Positions 61,009 through 64,000 of a stretch of DNA of 64,000 bases are shown here, in pieces. Under the pieces are notes generated by a model that did no database searches, was not told where the DNA came from, and saw only the letters and a list, made by a program, of their open reading frames with translations. Position 1 is the first letter of the stretch. Every line of letters starts with the position of its first letter. A program made the position numbers and the translations under genes. Source of the stretch: Chryseobacterium sp. (lineage in GTDB: Bacteria; Bacteroidota; Bacteroidia; Flavobacteriales; Weeksellaceae); NCBI RefSeq assembly GCF_008831505.1, contig NZ_CP044507.1:1240001-1304000 (forward strand). The letters are read 5' to 3'.

Positions 61009-61947
61009 ATGTTAGAAGCACACCAGGTTAAAAAGTCATATGATGCGGGACGGAAAACCGCGCTGCAGGACTTCAGCATCAATGTTCCCACCGGCAGTAT
61101 CTATGGACTGCTGGGCCCAAACGGAGCTGGAAAAACAACCTTCATCCGGATCATCAACCAAATTACCCAAGCCGACAGCGGCGAGGTTTTCATTAACGGT
61201 GAAAAGCTCAACCCCAGCCATATCCGCGATATTGGCTATATGCCCGAAGAGCGCGGGTTGTATAAGAACATGACGGTGGGCGACCAGCTGCTCTATTTTG
61301 GCGAACTTAAGGGCATGACCAAGAGCGAGGCCCTGCATGAGGCCAAATACTGGTTTGAACAGCTGAATATCGATCAGTGGTGGAAAAAAAAGCTTAGCGA
61401 ACTTTCCAAAGGGATGGCACAAAAGATACAGTTCGTAGTTACGGTGCTGCACAAACCAAAACTTCTTATTCTGGATGAACCGTTTTCGGGATTCGACCCT
61501 GTGAATGCAAATCTTATCAAGGACCAGATATTGGCTTTGAAAGAACGTGGCACGACCATTATCCTGTCCACTCACCGGATGGAAAGTGTGGAAGAAATGT
61601 GCGATTATGTGGCATTAATCAATAACTCCAGAAAAATCCTGGACGGAAAGGTATTTGATGTTCGTGAACAATTCAAGAAAAATATTTTCGGGGTCACGCT
61701 TTCGGATGTGGACCAACAGCAGTTTGAAAATTTCCGCAAGGTTCATGACATTAGCCTTTTCACTACAGCAAATGAGCTTATTTCCTTTGACATCAGTAAT
61801 AGCGGAAACCAGAATCATCTTATATCGGAACTTGTAAGAATTGGCAAAATACGGTCCTTTGACGAAAAGATTCCGAGTATGAATGAAGTCTTCATTACCG
61901 CTGTGCGCGATTGTTATGCCGCACCTGAAACGGTAACTTTCCATTAA
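61009..61947 (+). CDS. ABC transporter ATP-binding protein (NatA-like)
   Basis: 312 residues. Walker A GPNGAGKTT at 36-44, the signature LSKGMAQKIQF at about 130-140 and Walker B LLILDEPFSGFDP follow. The C-terminal 80 residues form the extension found in NatA/CcmA-type exporters. The permease gene starts 32 bases downstream. In relatives the pair exports sodium or other small substrates; the actual substrate is not shown. Confidence 0.93.
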   Translation: MLEAHQVKKSYDAGRKTALQDFSINVPTGSIYGLLGPNGAGKTTFIRIINQITQADSGEVFINGEKLNPSHIRDIGYMPEERGLYKNMTVGDQLLYFGELKGMTKSEALHEAKYWFEQLNIDQWWKKKLSELSKGMAQKIQFVVTVLHKPKLLILDEPFSGFDPVNANLIKDQILALKERGTTIILSTHRMESVEEMCDYVALINNSRKILDGKVFDVREQFKKNIFGVTLSDVDQQQFENFRKVHDISLFTTANELISFDISNSGNQNHLISELVRIGKIRSFDEKIPSMNEVFITAVRDCYAAPETVTFH

Positions 61948-61979
61948 TAATTAAGACTGCCTTAGCATTGAACTTCCAC

Positions 61980-63290
61980 ATGAAGAATATATTTTTAATC
62001 ACTAAACGTGAATACCTGACGCAGGTAAAAAAGAAATCCTTTATTATCCTCACTATTCTGGCTCCGATAATAATGATTGCATTCGGTGCCTTTATTGCCG
62101 TAATGCTGAAAGCTAATGAAACCCAGTACACTGTTAATGTAATTGACAAAGGAGGAGTCTTCGCCGGCAAACTTAAATCGGATGATAAACTGAAATATGT
62201 TTATGTAAACCCCGCGTCTGAAAATCAGCTGGTAAACAGTTTGAAAGACATGGAGGAAACCAATGGCTTGCTGATCCTGGCACCCCTGCAGGATAACAGG
62301 TTTGATATGCTGGAAAAGAATTCCAGACTGCTTGTGAACGATAAGATTGGCTTTGAGACCAAACAGCGCATTGTGGACGACTTATCGGAGGTTTTACGTC
62401 AGGCCAAGATAAAGCACCTCAATATCAATGAAGAGGAGATTGTGCAGCTCGATAAAAATTTTGAACTTAAAAGCAGTAATGTTAATGATAAGAGCCAGGT
62501 AGATACAGACCTGGATTTCGGTGTGAAGTATGGCCTTGGGATGGTCCTGATGTATGCTGTGTTTATGTTCATCATTATTTATGGTGTACGTGTTATGAGA
62601 TCAGTACTGGAAGAGAAGAATAACCGTGTGGTGGAAATCCTTATTTCATCAGTAAAGCCATTTGAGCTGATGATGGGTAAGATTCTGGGTGTTACCCTGG
62701 TTGCCCTAACCCAGTTCAGCGTATGGATTACAATGGCTATTTTAGGTGCTTTATTTCTGAATACCGGATTTTCTGCCATGAAGGATAATCTGCCAAGCGG
62801 AAGTGAGCAGGTGGTGGAGAAAGTGGATTTTGCCCAAATCGCGGGAGAGGTGTCGCACATTTTGCTGGAGATGAATGTACCTGTTGTCATTGCTGTGTTT
62901 CTGTTTTTCTTCCTTTTTGGTTATATCTTTTACAGTTCCATGTATGCGGCAATCGGTTCGGCGGTCGATAATGAGACCGAAACACAACAGTTTACCCTGT
63001 TTGCGATTATACCGCTGATGGTGGGCATGTACGGCAGCATAACCATCATTAACAACCCTAATGGTCCACTTGGTTTCTGGCTGTCCATCATTCCGTTTAC
63101 CTCACCTGTGGCCATGGTGGCACGCATACCATTTGGTGTGCCGATGTGGGAAATCGCGCTGTCTATGTTCCTGCTTATTATGAGCACATTTCTCATGGTT
63201 TTTATTGCGGCCAAAGTTTACCGCGTGGGCATTTTAATGTACGGAAATAAGGCAACAATGAAGGAACTCTGGAAGTGGATCAGAAACTGA
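61980..63290 (+). CDS. ABC transporter permease (ABC-2, NatB-like)
   Basis: 436 residues from the ATG at 61980; an in-frame TTG at 61968 is less likely. One N-terminal membrane helix (about 20-43) is followed by a large outer domain (about 45-180) and five or six helices from 185 to the end. The segment VMRSVLEEKNNRVVEILISSVKPFELMMGKILG is the NatB/ABC-2 signature. It forms the membrane part of the exporter with the ATPase encoded upstream. Confidence 0.92.
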   Translation: MKNIFLITKREYLTQVKKKSFIILTILAPIIMIAFGAFIAVMLKANETQYTVNVIDKGGVFAGKLKSDDKLKYVYVNPASENQLVNSLKDMEETNGLLILAPLQDNRFDMLEKNSRLLVNDKIGFETKQRIVDDLSEVLRQAKIKHLNINEEEIVQLDKNFELKSSNVNDKSQVDTDLDFGVKYGLGMVLMYAVFMFIIIYGVRVMRSVLEEKNNRVVEILISSVKPFELMMGKILGVTLVALTQFSVWITMAILGALFLNTGFSAMKDNLPSGSEQVVEKVDFAQIAGEVSHILLEMNVPVVIAVFLFFFLFGYIFYSSMYAAIGSAVDNETETQQFTLFAIIPLMVGMYGSITIINNPNGPLGFWLSIIPFTSPVAMVARIPFGVPMWEIALSMFLLIMSTFLMVFIAAKVYRVGILMYGNKATMKELWKWIRN

Positions 63291-63322
63291 TGATTTTACG
63301 AAAGCTTCATGATTTAGGTAAT

Positions 63323-63355
63323 AAAAAAACTGCTTGATTTCTCAGCAGTTTTTTT
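63323..63355. terminator. Bidirectional terminator between ABC permease and VOC genes
   Basis: AAACTGCT-TGATTTCTC-AGCAGTTT with A-run before and T-run after, serving both convergent genes. Confidence 0.85.
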
Positions 63356-63366
63356 GTTAGTACGGT

Positions 63367-63810
63367 TTATTGTTGAACCTTTTCAGGATCGTCATAATTC
63401 ACCATCCAGTTAATGCCGAATTTGTCCGTCCACATTCCGAAATAAGCTCCCCAGAAGGTTTCGGCGTTTGGCATTGTCACCACTCCACCTTCCGAAAGCG
63501 CGGTTGCCAGACGGTCGGCCTCTTCGCGCGAATCGGTGTTGATTGATATAGAGAAATTGTTTCCCTGCAGGAAGCCTGCGGACCATTCACCGCCTGTATC
63601 ACTGCCCATAAGCATCGTTTCCTGCGAGATGGGTAACGACACATGCATAATGCGGTTTTTTTCGATCTCGGACATCTTTTCGTTACCTTCAGCAGGCATA
63701 TCACCAAAGCGCCCGATATATGGAAATTCGCCGCCAAATACCGATTTATAGAAGTTAAAAGCCTCCTCGCAATTACCGTTGAAGGTTAAGTACACATTTA
63801 CTGTTGCCAT
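63367..63810 (-). CDS. VOC family protein (PhnB/glyoxalase-like)
   Basis: 147 residues. Start ATVNVYLTFNGNCEEAFNFYKSVFGGEF, middle EKNRIMHVSLPISQETMLMGSD and end FGMWTDKFGINWMVNYD are typical of PhnB-like VOC proteins. The single His (HVSLP) and the pair of acidic residues may bind a metal; no enzymatic reaction is assigned. It is convergent with the ABC genes and lies downstream of the partial SRPBCC gene on the same strand. Confidence 0.92.
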   Translation of the reverse strand: MATVNVYLTFNGNCEEAFNFYKSVFGGEFPYIGRFGDMPAEGNEKMSEIEKNRIMHVSLPISQETMLMGSDTGGEWSAGFLQGNNFSISINTDSREEADRLATALSEGGVVTMPNAETFWGAYFGMWTDKFGINWMVNYDDPEKVQQ

Positions 63811-63866
63811 AATTCTTATATTAATTATTTCATTTGTACTGAGTTAATTGTGTGGCAGCCATCCAT

Positions 63867-64000
63867 TTAGGGTTTTTCTGATAACGCCTTCAGTTTCTGC
63901 AGACCTAAGGTGAAATCGGGCCCTACCTGATCCTCCAGATCCATGAAGAGCTTCATGGGGCTGAAAGGAAAGGGTATCTCTGAGGTGAATCCCCATACCG
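63867..64000 (-). CDS. SRPBCC (polyketide cyclase-like) protein, C-terminal end only
   Basis: The last 44 codons of a gene running in from beyond the right edge; the stop codon is TAA at 63867-63869. The residues VWGFTSEIPFPFSPMKLFMD and LGLQKLKALSEKP match the end of flavobacterial SRPBCC proteins of the polyketide-cyclase type. It is followed by the VOC gene on the same strand with a 56-base gap, and both are families often found together. Confidence 0.7.
   Translation of the reverse strand, partial: VWGFTSEIPFPFSPMKLFMDLEDQVGPDFTLGLQKLKALSEKP

Overview
The window looks like ordinary chromosome of a flavobacterium, most likely of the Chryseobacterium group (Weeksellaceae). Supporting evidence: promoters of the Bacteroidetes type (TTG, about 19 bases, TAnnTTTG), a fused SecDF, a T9SS sorting tail on a secreted sugar dehydrogenase, a GLPGLI protein, SusC/TonB-type outer-membrane proteins, atpD-atpC standing apart from the rest of the ATP synthase genes, menaquinone genes, and a pair of PLP enzymes that match the sulfonolipid (capnine) pathway. 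No rRNA, tRNA, CRISPR array, prophage or intact insertion sequence was seen.

Layout. 0-3.5 kb: the 3' part of hemN, an AT-rich TPR gene followed by a decayed second copy of the hemN 3' end (a recombination scar), and a secreted PQQ-type sugar dehydrogenase. 3.6-15.2 kb: housekeeping genes secDF, an MFS exporter, tatA-PAP2-TPR, rlmH, a BrkB/YihY protein, and rsh-nhaA. 15.4-23.1 kb: menB, two bacterial PH-domain membrane proteins, menA, a metallo-hydrolase, the 4.5S RNA gene ffs on the minus strand, then DUF4199, GT2 and a DUF2807 lipoprotein. 23.2-23.6 kb: a broken four-helix-bundle gene inside short inverted repeats. 23.6-28.6 kb: phosphohexomutase, kdsB, glutathione peroxidase and small metabolic genes. 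28.7-32.7 kb: a small secreted Cys-containing protein, a GLPGLI protein and a large outer-membrane barrel. 32.7-35.6 kb: ribF divergent from atpD-atpC. 35.6-39.4 kb: a lipase-like hydrolase and the two sulfonolipid-type PLP enzymes. 39.5-47.3 kb: a DUF2723 glycosyltransferase, DUF1697, kdsA, a TonB-type receptor and an SRPBCC protein. 47.5-57.5 kb: a run of stress/stationary-phase type genes (ferritin-like DUF892, PepSY-like, tandem USP, Zn alcohol dehydrogenase with a membrane-anchored partner) leading into a complete cyanophycin cycle (cphA divergent from cphB-isoaspartyl peptidase). 57.5-64 kb: methyltransferase, hisS, HRDC protein, short SSB, a Na-type ABC exporter, a VOC protein and the end of an SRPBCC gene.

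The parts most worth a second look are the cyanophycin storage and breakdown module, the capA/capB-like sulfonolipid pair, the small-protein/GLPGLI/barrel cassette, the decayed four-helix-bundle element with terminal inverted repeats, the hemN scar, and a recurrent placement of the -7 box 4-6 bases before a start codon, which predicts leaderless or nearly leaderless mRNAs. The ffs gene calibrates the expected transcription start. All functions are read from motifs and context without any database search.
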